The notes under the pieces: generated by a model
Databases searched by the model: none
What the model was told of the DNA's origin: nothing
The model's input: only the letters and a program-made list of their open reading frames with translations
Assembly: GCF_000149955.1 (NCBI RefSeq)
Contig: NC_030993.1
Coordinates: forward strand, 2,437,544-2,501,543
Origin: Fusarium oxysporum f. sp. lycopersici 4287
Lineage: Eukaryota > Ascomycota > Sordariomycetes > Hypocreales > Nectriaceae
Length of the DNA: 64,000 nucleotides
Direction of reading: 5' to 3'
Part shown: positions 1 through 12,955 of the stretch, in pieces
Position numbering within the stretch: the first letter of the stretch is position 1
Layout: every line of letters begins with the position of its first letter
Program-made: the position numbers and the translations under genes

Positions 1-3000
1 AGTCCATCGACAATTGGCATCTTATTTATGTTAGTAACGTATTCATGCGCGACGACTTAGACAGAATGACTTACTTGCATATCCATTAAGACGACGTCAA
101 ACTCCTTTGATCTTTCGCGATATGCTGCAGCACAGTCTTCACCGTTGACAGTATGATGCACGCCATGGCCGACTCGCTCCAAACGTTTCCTCAAAATCTT
201 CATGTTGATTGGGTCGTCTTCGGCCACAAGGACCTCCAGATGTTGTGGCTCAGTCATCTGAGTTCCTCCACTTGTGACGCTCTCTGTAGCGGCCTTTGTT
301 ACGGGGCGATCGTTTCCCTTCATCTCAAAGAGAACACGGGAATGTTCGCTGGGCTGTGGTCTTTGGGGCATATCGCTGTACTCGTCTGGAATCTTGACAG
401 CACGAATCGGAGTTTTTGAATCCACCACCCCTGCGCTTCCGGGCTCGCTATGTGGTTTGGTTGCCACAGGGCTCCTGGGAGGACTCACAGGTCGGCCACT
501 GAGGCTGATAGCTCCGCGGGACGTGGGCCGCATGGAGCCTCCTCCTGAATTCACACTACCAGGAAGAGGATACTCACCGCCTTCCTTGTCGTTCAGAGAT
601 AGTGGCGTTGAGATCGCATCAATGAGTCGATCGGCGTCACTTTGATGACTACCATGGCTGCCACAGCTACTCATACTTCGTTGGCTTGCTCGGCTTCCTT
701 GTTTCATTGATGCATCGCCTCCTTCGACAGTAGAAGTCATGGAGCTAACCCTGTCAACGAGTGTAATCTCTCCCTCTGGAGCGGCTGTCAGAGACAGTGG
801 GGCAGATGTTGCAGTGTTTGCGGAATCTGCACTGTTTGTCGACTTGTTTGTTGAGCCACTCGTCGGGACGTTTTCGTTTCCTTGTGAGCTTGGACACTCA
901 TTGGAAAGGAGGAATGCAAGTTGAACCACGAATCTTGAGCCTTGGCCAACCTCCGACTTTAGGCGAAGCTGTCCATCCATGTTTCGAACAATGCGGGCAA
1001 CAACAGCAAGACCAAGTCCCAATGTTCGCATTTCGCGAGGCATCTCCTCCAGCTTCGTGCCCGACATAGGTGCTTCCTCTGAGCTGACCTGTTCGAGGTC
1101 ACGGAACAAGGTATCCAATTGGCTGGCACTCATGCCAATACCAGAGTCCTCAATGACAAAATCCACCACTGCCTGTCGATCTTTGACTTCTGACACAAAG
1201 ACTTCCACCTTAACGTGGCCGCTGTGAGTATGGGCCACAGCGTTCGCAGTGACATTAGAGAGTGCTTGGCGAATTCGTCGTTCATCGCCATGTACGAATC
1301 GCGGAAGCCCAGGATGTTGAACAACGGTGTAATGAATTCCTTTTCGTTTAGCATCATTCAGGAATGGACCTGTCGCTTCTCTAATGCAGCTGGCAAGATC
1401 AAAAACCTCATCCTTGACCAAGTTCTGTCCTTCTTCAGTCTTAGTCAAGTCTAACAAGTCGTTGATGACATAGATCAAAGACTTGGAGGCGGAATGAGAT
1501 CTCGCCAGGTTATCACGGGTTTCTTGATCGAGACTGCCCTCCAGGGCGATTTCCAGGTAGTTGATAATGGCATTAAGAGGTGTCCGGACCTCATGGGCAG
1601 AATTAGCAAGCAATAATCGGGTTAACTTGCTGTTTTGAAGAGCCATTTCTTTTTGCCTCCAGACCTCGATGAATTTACCGTAGACGAGACAGAGCACGGC
1701 TGCAGTCTCGACCTGTTCTTCATTCCATTCTCGGCATTTGCCGACAACAGTTTCATGCCAGGTCTTGAAGCTCTTTCTTGGCTCCAAGTAGCCGGCAGTG
1801 CCCTCTCGAACAAACTTTTCGTAGGGGTTGCCGGCCCACTTGACTTCTTTGATCTGGCCCTTCCGGAAGAAGACGATGAAGTCGTTGCCGCCAACGCTGA
1901 GGGGTACGTAGAGTAGACCGGCTACAACTTGGAAACCAGGTGGATATCGTAGGTCGGGAAAGTCTTCTTTAACGTCCTGCGATGCAACAACAGAGGTAAG
2001 TTGTCGCATTCGTAGGTATTCCAGCATCGCAAGGGCTTCCTGGCTTTGTTCGACAAGTCCCATGATTTTGGTCTCGCCCTTGATAGATAGCAGCCCAAAA
2101 TCTGCATCGAACAGCTTCAAAAGATCCTCTGAAGACGCAATAATATATCCAGAGGGGTTCTTGTCTGTAGGTGCAGTGTTGATCAACTTGCGAGCCTGTA
2201 GCCGTGAGGCGTAAGATAGCCTCTCAATGTTCCTGGACGCGGTGTCACCAACCAGTCGACACATCTTCCGAATTGGAAAAGACACTCGCATGCCGTGATT
2301 ACCATACGAGTGGCAAGAAATAAGGCCCCATAGCTCATTAAAAGCATTAATTGATATCGACATGGACGATCTCACTGCCATGTTTTTGAGATACTTGATA
2401 TGGATAGGGGACATGGCTCGCAAGTAGGAATGACTCATGTCCAGAGGAACGTCCAGATCTTCCTTAGTCCTGCAAACTATTCTGGAGGTGTCTTGATCTC
2501 GGTCGTAAAGCAATCTGACCTTGTTGAGTTTGTATAAATCGCGAGCTTGTCGTGGAATGTCTGATGCGGGAAAGTGGAGGCCTTTATACAGATCTCTCGT
2601 CATTGATGTGTCGACAAGTTCTGTTACGACCTTGCCGTTGAAGGAAGAGTCGAACTGGTAAATCATGACACGGTGGAAGCCAGTCAATTCCTTGACTATG
2701 CCCACCAGGATTTTCAGGAACGCTTCCAAGTTGGGAGCTGAAGAGAGTTGCTCTTGAACCTGGGACATGATATCAAAGACTTGCATGGCGCCTTGCTCGC
2801 CCCGTCTCTTTCTCGCACTCCTCAATATTCTCAGGGGTTTGCTGAGGACCTCTGTGCTGTCTTCGATTTCTTCCAGTGTTGGATTTGACTGGAGGGTGTC
2901 GTGTGGGGTATCGGGGGTCAACTCATCAACTGGTCGTAGAGGATATTCAGCGTCATCGTCTAGTTCGAATTCGCAAATGATTAAATCAGGATGTGCCGGG

Positions 3001-4229
3001 TTTATGTGAATGGCACACCAGAGTTTTGTGCTCTTGCGCTTAGGGGACCGAATCGACAAACTAAAAACTTCAGGCCCGTTAACAGCTGGATCCGCATCTT
3101 CGTCACGAATGAAATCGATGTGGTCAAGAAGATTATCCTGCTGTTCCTCCGTCAAGATGTCTAAAAAGTTTTTGAGTTGAAATAGTTGCTTGGGCGTGTA
3201 GCCCAGCATTCGCTCAGAGTTTTCGCTAATGTATCGAGCGACGAAGCAGCCATCATTCTCTTCACGGAGCGCAACGAGAGCACCGAATGTTTGAATCGCA
3301 CCAGGAGTATGAATCGGTTCATCTTCGCAGCGCTGAAGGACACCATCGCGGCCTGTGATAACTGCGTGGCCATCATCGGTCACAACATGAGTGAAGCGAG
3401 ATGTGACAAGGGGGACGTCAGCACTCGACTGTCCCGCAGAAGACACATCGGGCTCGTGTCCAGAGGCTGCAGCTGCAGGTGCGCTGTGACCCATTGGTCC
3501 GGATTCTTCTGTTTCAGTTTCATTGTCGGAAGTGGAGATATCGAGCTGAAGTGGTGTTGTACTGCTTCCATGGCGGTTTGCGTCTAGTTGAATGCTGGAC
3601 ATTGGGCCGCTCATAGTGTTCTTCCTCCGCATAAGGGCATCGATGCGCTCACTATGGGCTCGTGAATGGTAATTAGCTGGAACGGTGTCTGACCGTCTCA
3701 GATCTGGCCCCGTGTCAGCTCGGGGAGCACCTGGGACATGGACAGGAATGCTTCGACCATCGCGCTCAGGCAAGGCCGGAAAATAATCGTCACTGGCAAT
3801 CTTACTGGGGTTGGGGTCGACGCTTATGACGGATCGTATAGGAAAGACTCGATCTCCAGAAATATCTGAAGCAGCAGAGTGATATCCCAATTGCTTATCT
3901 GATCCAACACTCCAAGGAGAAAACGGCGGATCCGAGTTTGCAATACTATTCTGCTCGCTAGGAGCAGCAGATGAGACAGCTCGGGTCGTGCGTGTCGGAG
4001 TTGCGTCGGAAGGACTTGTTCGCAAATTTGGTAAGTCTTGGCCCATGGGCCTAAATGTCGATGAAGATGCTGTCGAAGACTGAGGTGGAGGGGGGTAAGA
4101 AGTATAGGTTGGAAGAGACGCAGACGAGGGGTCGTGTTCCTGCTCCTGTTGTTCCTGCTCCAGCTGCCCTTGCTGCTCAGGCTGAGCTTGGTTGATGTCC
4201 TGGTCGTCCTTCTCGTGAGGCGCATCCAT
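1..4229 (-). CDS. fphA: Fungal phytochrome, hybrid histidine kinase (3' end lies outside the window)
   Basis: Red/far-red photoreceptor kinase of filamentous fungi. Exons 75-4229 and 1-20; the 54-base intron 21-74 has a GTAAGT donor and a TACTAAC branch site and interrupts the receiver domain, joining LMDMQ to MPIVDGL. The first 300 residues are low-complexity and Ser/Pro/Gln-rich. Then come the bilin-attachment motif RCEDEPIHTPG (candidate Cys301) in the PAS region, a GAF domain (about 490-660) with the ASDIPRQARDLY motif near 555, a PHY domain with the tongue motif EPRKSF near 816, a HisKA H-box (SAHEVRTPLNAI, His near 879), an HATPase domain with DSGIGM (near 1030) and LGLGLAV (near 1073), and a receiver starting near 1335 with VAEDDPIN and LMDMQ. 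All parts needed for a working sensor kinase are visible. The start ATG has a strong context (GCCATGG). Only the receiver's end is missing because of the window edge. Confidence 0.96.
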
Positions 4230-4535
4230 GGCGATGCTGTCTGATCGCTAACCTAACAGTTGCGAAGCGGATACTGAAGGATGAAAGCCGAGAGGCAAAA
4301 GAGGGTGTGGAGAGGATGCTCGAGGGAGAGGTGAGGGCGGTCCTATAAAGTAGCGTCGCGCATTCCCGTTATAACCGATATCGTGTAAGTGTTAGGGTGA
4401 CAGCCTAGGAGGATCCCGTGAGATCGAACGATTGGGGTGGCCTAGGTGAAGTAAAATCGTCCGTCGTGTTGTCGTGATCGTGGTTGATTGCTTGCCAGAA
4501 GGAGCAGCGCGGGAGCTACATGCACAATGATAGAG

Positions 4536-4554
4536 TACCTAAGGTAAGGTAGCG
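4536..4554. promoter_or_regulatory. AGGTA-rich promoter motif upstream of fphA
   Basis: TACCTAAGGTAAGGTAGCG lies about 310 bases upstream of the fphA start. Similar AGGTA/TACCT strings recur upstream of several other genes in the window. Function unknown; the promoter role is inferred from position only. Confidence 0.35.
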
Positions 4555-5049
4555 TTGATGGGAGTAGCAAGATCGAACGAAGTGACGAGGCTCCCATCCA
4601 ATTCGATATCAAACAGGGGTTCAGACTTAGAACTGCCCTCGGTAGAACAGACAGGCCAGACAAGGCGTATGAAATGAAACAGAGCTATCACGATAGACAG
4701 AAAATAGGCGGCGATAGATGGCAAAGGGCTGCGATGGCGTATCCCAATGCGGAAGGAGTGACGAAGTCTCTGACTGTTCAGGCGACTGATTATCGATTGA
4801 TACGTAATACCAGTCTGAATGACGAGGTAAGGAAAATTGAGAAGCAGGCGAGGCGAATTTCAAGGGCGAGGAGAATATTAATTTGCCTGCCCGAGGTGGC
4901 AGCTTCTGGCTGGGGGGGAGGTTTTGGCACAGGACAAAAGGTGCTTGTAGGTTGTTGGTTGATTGTGTGGAGGTGGCGAGTTTCGATACAGCAACAGCAC
5001 AGTACAGTGTGACCCCTCACTATTGACACCTGCCGGAGAGAAGCCAGGG

Positions 5050-5073
5050 CAGTCCAGTGGCCAGTCCAGTGGC
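5050..5073 (+). repeat. Two tandem copies of a 12-base unit
   Basis: CAGTCCAGTGGC occurs twice in direct succession, about 820 bases upstream of the fphA start codon. It is too short to assign a role. Confidence 0.7.
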
Positions 5074-8000
5074 CACAGCGCTGAGGGTCAAGTGGGAATG
5101 GGCGCCCCCGGGACAGGGCATGGAGCAGCATGGACGGCAAGGCAAGGACAGGACTTTCAATGGATCCCTACCAACCTATGGCTTGCTCATCTGCCTCACT
5201 AGCTCCGTCGATCTTGTCCATTTTCCCACTCTCGCTCAGCGAAACACCGCATTGCATTGCCAAGACTATTCAGAATCCCATCTTTATCCCTTGAAAATCC
5301 CATTATATCCGCCATCCCAGGATCAGACCCAGCCAGGTCCTGTCCAGGTCTAGGCCTTCAGGTTCCCACTCGGGCCCACGATGCACTGCAGATGCACTTT
5401 TCACGATTGATCTAGGGCCAGCTCATAGTAGATGCCTTCTTCCATTGCCTTCCTTCTTGCTGTCTATTGTAGACAAATCAGCTCTCGCCGTTGATCAAAG
5501 GGTCTCGTGGTGAACAATTCGGTGCTTTCGATGACCCCAAAACCTTTCGAACCCGAAACAACCCTCCACCACGAAACCATCTCCAACAAGCTAGATTCCA
5601 GCAGCCAGGGGAGGAACTGTACAGTGTCACTATGCAAAAACGAGCTTTTCACAGCATTATCGCTTTTACTGCGCTCTCCCCGCTATGAAAGCAGCGACAT
5701 TGCGACAACTTGAAGAACAGGCCCCGCCATCAGGCAAGGGTTCTACCATCGCGACTACGGTACAGTAGTTTGGCTCCAGTCTTCAAAGATTGCCCTCATG
5801 ACCTTTTCAACGGGGCATTTGGCTCAGTCTGGGCTGACTGATCATCGTTTTTGATCACTTCGCATCCACAGCCTTGCCTTAATCCTTCTGCTGGCTTCTC
5901 AGGTACAGTGAAGCGAGATCGGCAAGTGTCCAGAGAACCCTATTAATTCAACACAAAAATACACAACCTGAGATGAGTCCTGACTCTCGTCAACCCAAGA
6001 GCCGTACACGTACCTATAGTATTAGCATCATAGGCTGGTCTTTCACGGGAGATAAACTAACCTTGAAACCCGTGCGCTAATTTGAAAGCACACTACCATA
6101 TTGCAGTTGTCATTGTTCTACGAACTAGAAGTTGCCCGAGATGCGGCGAATCATTCACTTTGACGGGGATCGAGGACTTTAGAGCTGACCGTTGGGTATT
6201 GCCGTCTTCAGTAACAGCTGGCATAAAACGCTCCTTTCCCCTGACAGCCGCATCAAGTCAGATATGTATCATCCGCCTTTCAGATGCTGATGGCACTCCC
6301 AGACCATGAAACAGGAATTACTAACAGGCCAGCCAGACCGCTCGACAACATACTATCGTGAATCGGCGATCAGGACGCCCTAGGCCTTTCCAGGACCTAC
6401 CAGCCAGCCCGTAGGTGCTTTGCTAGCTTGAAGGATGGTCCCAAGAAGCAATTCGACCCCTCATCTGTGCCAGGTCCAAGTTCAGAGCACGATAGCGCAT
6501 GGCACTTCCTGACCCTTACCCGTCTGCCACACTGCCCATCTCCCTCAAGGTTAAGGGTATTGCTGTAATCAGGTGAGAGAGGCAAGGTTTACGAGCCCCT
6601 CGCTGATCGCGTTACAGGGGTCTTGGGCACATCGTGCACACTACATAACCGCATTTCAGTATCCTCAAATACCACTGGTGCAATGACAGCCAAGTTCGGC
6701 ATTTGTGCAACAAAATATCCAATGCAACATGCAATATCTGTAAGAGTCGTTCATCCATGATGGATGGGCTTCTCAGCCCTGACGTCTTACACCAGTGGGT
6801 GCGCCACATACGATCGTGACATCATTCAAGCCGGTGCGTTCTCTCCGGATTTGGGGACGTGCATGGGTAGTTTGGCAAATCAGAACTCGTGAAGCGATTT
6901 GGGATCACGACAATCATCCTTTCTGAACGCAGATCTTGTCGCACCAGCCACAGGTGGCGTTTGACCCCTGTTCCACTTTGTTTAATAATCCGTCATTTCC
7001 GCCAAGCATCCAGGGTACAACTTTGCTTTCAACTTCAACTTCAAAGGGGACTGGTTTTTTTCTTGGAGAGGAAATGATTTGGCCGAGGAAACAAAGTTTG
7101 ACAGCATTAGCACTGTTCCTCGGAGTTGCAAACATCTATCTTCACTAGGCAAATTATGTCGTTGAGTCCGTTAAGTAACACAACCTCAAGACATATCACA
7201 TTTCTATCTAGTACATTCAGTTGCCGTGGCTGTAGGCCGTCGAGAAATCTCTTTACCATGTGGGCCATTTATGACAATGGTCCTTGTTATTGACATCTAA
7301 AACGGTTGACACTGACATTCGGGGCTTTGTCGTGTCCGCGTTACCGCCTGTCTACGAGATCCCCTTTCTGATCATTTCTTTTCACTAACTACCATCAGTT
7401 TAGGCTGCATGCACGTAGGAGCCCAGTGCCAAGACCAAACACTGTTCCGGAGGTGCTCCGAACGGTAACACCTAATAGAAACAGGCATCCATTTGATATG
7501 AGGGGCAGCAAAACTCGATTCTGAACCACGGCTGACTTCAAAGGCGGAGGGGAGACTGGTTTGAATATATCCACAAAATAAAAATCTCTGATCTTGCTTG
7601 GATTTGCCAAGCTCAAGTGCTAGAGAGCCGAATTGCTAGACTAGGTACAGCAGATTACCTTTATCCTTATATCAGATCTCGAGAGGCTCTCGCCTGACCC
7701 CTGCTCATGAGGGAACCATCTCAGACCTGGTCATAGTGACACCAAAATAAGCTCCCCGACGCGAAGACAGTGCGAGAACATGCATATGCTTTCATTGGAT
7801 GGAAAGCTCTCAACCTGAAAGTCCGGGCGAAGACTCCAAACCTCCCAGGCAACGAATGAAATATTGGTTTAACCATATATATATACTACGCTGGGCGATT
7901 AACAAACTCAAATACCATTATCAAGACCCTGAATCTATAAAAGCTTAAACCGCTTAGTCGTTTGTGACTATTAAATACCTTCAGATTGAAGGCTTGACCC

Positions 8001-10559
8001 CGCATGAAATTTGGAGAATGCTTAACTACTTACACACAGCTGCTGTGTTGAAATCATCAGGATACTACATTGGGGGTAGGATGAATAGGTAGCCTCACAT
8101 TTATAGAAGCTGTCAATTGTAACGAGCCTAGGCTCTATAGCTATCCTGTCACGTATTGCGCGGTCAAAGAGTACCCCTGACATTATATTTCAGAAGGGTC
8201 AAATCAGACCGTGAGCTACATCAGTATAATACTAATAACAAGGCTTTTGCCCATTCTTCAACTGCCACGCATGTTGCTTGTCGACACGATTATCAACTAC
8301 CCTGTATTCGTGTATCAACCTACAGAATTCTCTTACACCCTCGAGGCCAGGGAGATCATTACCGCTTCTTGCTATGTAGCCAAATTGTGTAGTGTGTCAA
8401 ATGTACCTTAAGAATTATGTGTTAAGCTGTAAAAATAGCAACAAGTAACCACACCAGGTCGTCTATGCTAGTGATCCTAGGCATTAACACTCCTATATGG
8501 CCAGAATACTCCTCTAACGTGATAATTTAGTGTCTCTTCAAGCCGGTTCTTCAAGTACGACAATAGAAACGAGAAATTAAGTCAGATCACCAGGAACTAT
8601 CCTTGCTTAGCCCATTCAGTAGTTGCTACTATCAATAATAGACACGAAGTTCTGGTATCGAAGACAGCTCTGCCAAGCAAATACAACCATGTCTAGCTCA
8701 ACACAGAAATCTGGCTAGTAAACGAGCTGACAATTATCATCCATGGATATCCTAGTCTCGAATAGAGCAACCAAGCCTAACGATGAAGTGAGTGGGTTAG
8801 TTTGAGCCACGAAATCGTCTAAGCTCCAGATCAGTTAAGATGCGAATTGTGAGATATGACAGCTTTTGACGATCCAACGTTCGAGAACGAGAGAAAGTCT
8901 AGGATGCAAAAGCGTATTGGCATGGTTCTTCCTAGCCATATATGTTATGCATGGTTAGTTGCGCAGTGTCATATTCGAAGATCATTGGTCAGCCGAGCTT
9001 TCTCTATATCGATTGGTCGATCTACGGAGCTTGAAACGAGTAGCTTCATCGAGCTTATCCTGGCTGATCGCCAATACCTATCCCAGCTTCACCTTCTTTA
9101 CAGCGGCAAGTTGAGAATACTTCCTTTTGTTACAGAGGCCTCAGTTCCGAGCGCTGGCGGTTTAAAGTAGGACGGTGAAGCTGTCGAAAAAGTGGCTAAG
9201 ATATCACTCTAATACGACTGTATTGTAGCTGAGCTATACTCAAGGTATGGTTTCGAGAAAACAGGGCGGGAAAAGAAGTATCTTGTGTTTCGTGTTCATT
9301 TGCAAGCATGGACAACCGCCTCACTCTGATGCCACCTCATCAGCTGAACCTACGACATACATATACACGTAGAGGATGGACAGAAGGATTGCCATCGAAT
9401 ATCCTGTCGACCTTGTCAATTATCCATCACGCCGTTCTTTGGTATAAGCACTGTTGGGTTGAAGTCGCTCCGTTGAAGCCAATGAGGACGTGTAGCCACG
9501 AGCGTCTCCGCCCACCGAGGGAGCTTGTAGCGTTCAAAAATAGGGAGGATCAAGAGGAATTGAACATTTCCATTTTGGTCAGAGGATCTACATTCGGCTT
9601 GTGGGCCTTGTGTCTCCATCGGATAGCAGCTGAGCAGCAGAATACAAGATTCACATGATATCACCCAGCCTTGATGTCAGTCAACTTGAGAAATTTAAGA
9701 GGGTGTCTCGCCCGTCATGGTATAAGACTGACTAATCTATGCTGCCTCCGATGATCTGCGCATATCTTATCAGATCTTTCTTGTTTCTAAATATAAGTAC
9801 TTACGTAGTGAGCTCCTATGACGTTCATGCAACCTTTGATCGTCAAAGTCAGAACTGGGACCTCGGATAAAGGCAATGAACCAATTACGACATGATTAAA
9901 GATTCACAAGAACACTGAGGGCCATTATCTTAATAAACAAAGTCTATCTTCCCTCTGACTGCCCCTGCTATACCAATTGTGTGACTTTTGACCTTGCCTC
10001 AACAATGGGTTTCCTTACTCAAGGGATTTGGTTCACCATATGAGAACACATTATTAGAAACGAGGTTAAGCATAATCATCAAATAATTTTATGTAATAGA
10101 CAAACATACTTACTCAACGCAGGGGACCTTAAATGGCTATCCCAACCGTTCAAACGAGCAATACTCAGAGATTTATAGTGCGTTGTAGAATACTCAGATG
10201 AGTTTGATAATGATACATAGGAGTACAGGACCACATTGAACAGGTATTATGAGATATGGTAAAATACCGAATTAAAACGGGTTGCCGGTGATTCGTCTCA
10301 ATGCTGTCGAGATAATCTGGTCAGGGCTATGCTTAATTTATTGTCGGACAGTGGTATACTTCCTGCACCCAGAGTAATACCGCATGCTATGGCAGCTGTT
10401 AGGAATGGATTGTAAGTAGATCGATGGTTTCCTGCTCTTCGTCAGTTTTGGCCGTCCTACTTGTACAGGGACAGCGTCCAAGGGAGAGACGAGTCTATTA
10501 CTTATATGGATTCTATCGCATGTTCCATGTTTCTGATGTATCGAATCATAAAATTTCTT

Positions 10560-10580
10560 AATGAGACTTCAAGTCTCATT
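10560..10580. repeat. Perfect inverted repeat, 10-base arms
   Basis: AATGAGACTT and AAGTCTCATT are exact reverse complements separated by a single C. It sits in the A+T-rich gene-free interval with no gene nearby. Confidence 0.8.
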
Positions 10581-11773
10581 TTGATTCTGAGATATCTGGT
10601 CCCCTGAAGATACTATTCGGGCCATGATAGCCAACAAACAGCTGGGGGAGACGAGATCCAGGGGGGTGACACTCAGAGCTCAGAGCCAAACAAGTTTAGT
10701 TATGATTGATCTGCAGTGAATGAACATATTACCTGGTTCTATGCTACTATTTAGCTCGAATAAAACATGTAATATGTCAAATTGTAGTGAGTATACCTGT
10801 GGGTTGGTGTTGAGTGGCTGAGAGATCCGGGTACGCTATCCCTCAAGGCCATTTATTATGCACTTTCAGTGAGGCCGAATAACATATACTTGAGATCACT
10901 CTCTATCATACCGGTGATACGTTATATTGGAATGCATTTGCTTAATTGTAAATCATCCTCGGGTGCAACCGCCCTCAGTAAGTGGATGCTGGCCGTGGAG
11001 AAGAGGATGTAGGTTTGCGTTAAACAATACTAGCTTCACAATATCAAGAGTATATGTTCATAAAACACCTTAAACTGGCTATCTGAGGTTAATTTCAGCG
11101 TCTAATCAAGTTGGAAAAGACCCCATGTATTCCCTCGGTCCTGTCAGAACTTCAGTGATGAGGACACTCCAAGTCTTACGATCTTTGGTGACTCTGGGAA
11201 TATCGATAAAAGACGGTTCATGAAACTAGGAGTAACTGATTAATCAAGCATACATCAGGTTAAAAAATAAGATGGTTTACCACCGTTGCACAGCATGGCT
11301 TGAAGCAGGGGACGGCTGGTATAAGGCAGGAGAGTCAAGACGCAACAGCAAAGAGAGATTGAGTATCAGGAGTTTGACTTAGATCGGGCAACCAATGAAT
11401 TTCGATCTATCATTGGAATATGCTCCTCTATGTCGTAACCACAATACTCATTGTTGGTTCTCGGTACTCAGGACCAACCTGAGCAAACCGACCCATGATT
11501 TACATTGAAGGACGTTACCAGCCCGTGTCCTTTCTCCGGCATGGAACTTATCATATAGATTCATTTCAAGATATGCACTCGCTCAGAAAAAGGGAAGTGA
11601 TTACATTGCCGACGTTGGTATCACGAGAACAGAGCAATTTGTATGGCGACTAAATGGAAGTAGTAATAGATAAATAACTAATAATACGCGAGTCGACTAT
11701 GTCTAACATAACCTCTATCTCGATCTTAATATATGATGTGATAGTGCAACTCATCTCTGAATAAGATTCTGAT

Positions 11774-12955
11774 TCAAAGCTTCCCCTTGGTCTCCCTTTT
11801 CCTCATGGCCTGCGCCGACCTCAAAAGCGCATACAAGCTCTGCAACCTAGGCATTTCAACACCTCTCTCCCTTGCAATCCTCACAGGATTACCCAATATC
11901 ACCTCAAGCTCTAAAGGCTTACCTGCTTCCCAGTCCAGAAGCATGCTCGGCCTCGCGCCCTTATTGCGGGCTGTGCTCTCAACGATCTTCTCAGGTTTGG
12001 CCATACTGTCCGGGAAAGGTCTGCCGAGAATCTTGGGCACAGCATCTCGAATCTCATGCATCACGCCTAGGAGATGTCGCTGGAGCTCGTCATCTGCTAC
12101 CATATCGGCATTGCCACGACCACCTGAGAGCACAGCGGAGGGGTTCATGGCTGCGTTGATACAGAGCTTGTGCCACCGCACAGTCTGAAGACCGACTTCA
12201 TCATGGGGATCCACGTCTTTGATACCACCCAGGTCTGTCCACCAACGACGCAGTGCTTCAGTCGACTCTGTGCCACGACGGCCTAGCTCCGAGTCCTTCG
12301 AGGCTAAACCATCTGTGTAAGGTCCGATGCTGATACGCGTCCAGCGGTTCTGGCGAATAGTACCAGGAGATGTTTGCTCTGCACTAACAACGGTGACAGC
12401 GCTGACGATCGGGTTATTAGGGAAGCGTTTGCGGAAGGGCTCCTCTACACCGACACCATTCTGGATGAGGACAATACATGACTTTGGGCCTACCAGGGGC
12501 TCGATGATGGAAGAGTCATCGCTGATATCTGGAAGAGCCTTGGTTGTCACGAAGATATAGTGCCAGTCTCGCTTTGCGCCTGATGAAGTGGCAGCAGCAG
12601 CAGCATCGACAGAAGGGAAAGCCGCATCGGGCTTGAAGGTGTAATCACCAAAGCTTCGTGTCAGAAGCTTCACGCCGTCTTTTTGAATAGCAGCATAGTT
12701 AGAGCGAGCCACGAGAGAAACGTGAAGATTTTGGGACGACTATCGTGATGGTCAGTGAGTGTATGCAGGTTATCATGAAGTTGGGTACGTTACATGATGA
12801 AGGCGTGAAGCGTAGAAGCAACCAACGGCGCCAGCACCGATGAAGATGATATCAACGCGGCTATGATAGATGTACATGTTAGCAATTCGTTTAGCAGTGA
12901 CTTATGCGTAATTGAGTATTCGTATGATGGGAGTTTCTTACCTATTGTCTACCAT
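11774..12955 (-). CDS. 2-dehydropantoate 2-reductase family protein (ketopantoate reductase, PanE/ApbA)
   Basis: Predicted NADPH-dependent reductase of ketopantoate to pantoate (pantothenate/CoA pathway), or a paralogue acting on a related 2-keto acid. Exons 12942-12955, 12794-12860 and 11774-12739 give about 348 residues. The first exon encodes only MVDN plus two bases of the next codon; its intron carries GCTAAC and ends CATAG. The Rossmann motif GAGAVG lies near residues 12-17, IQNGVG matches the conserved Asn region, and RWHKLCINAAMNP holds the expected catalytic Lys. A Ser-Met-Leu-Leu-Asp-Trp-Glu segment lies near the C-terminus where PanE has its Glu. An alternative start at 12877 (MYIYHS) is possible, but it would begin inside what looks like an intron. 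Fungi carry several paralogues, so the exact substrate is open. It stands alone between two large gaps. Confidence 0.88.

Larger units (their letters stand above)
4230..11773. other. Long gene-free interval
   Basis: No open frame here has a recognisable domain or joins its neighbours through plausible introns. The first kilobase is presumably the fphA promoter and leader. From roughly 7.6 to 11.7 kb the sequence is visibly A+T-rich (19 G/C in 60 bases at 10081-10140, by hand count). Only short repeats were seen. No transposase or reverse transcriptase motif was found by reading. Confidence 0.6.

Noticed and set aside
8856..9170. 104-codon plus-strand frame with a real ATG in the A+T-rich gap
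   Set aside because: No domain, signal peptide or intron-linked continuation was seen; this length is expected by chance in 7.5 kb read in six frames.
12861..12877. Start of the ketopantoate-reductase-like gene at the ATG 12877
   Set aside because: The segment carries GCTAAC and ends CATAG, matching an intron end, and the short upstream exon MVDN gives a cleaner model; kept only as an alternative.
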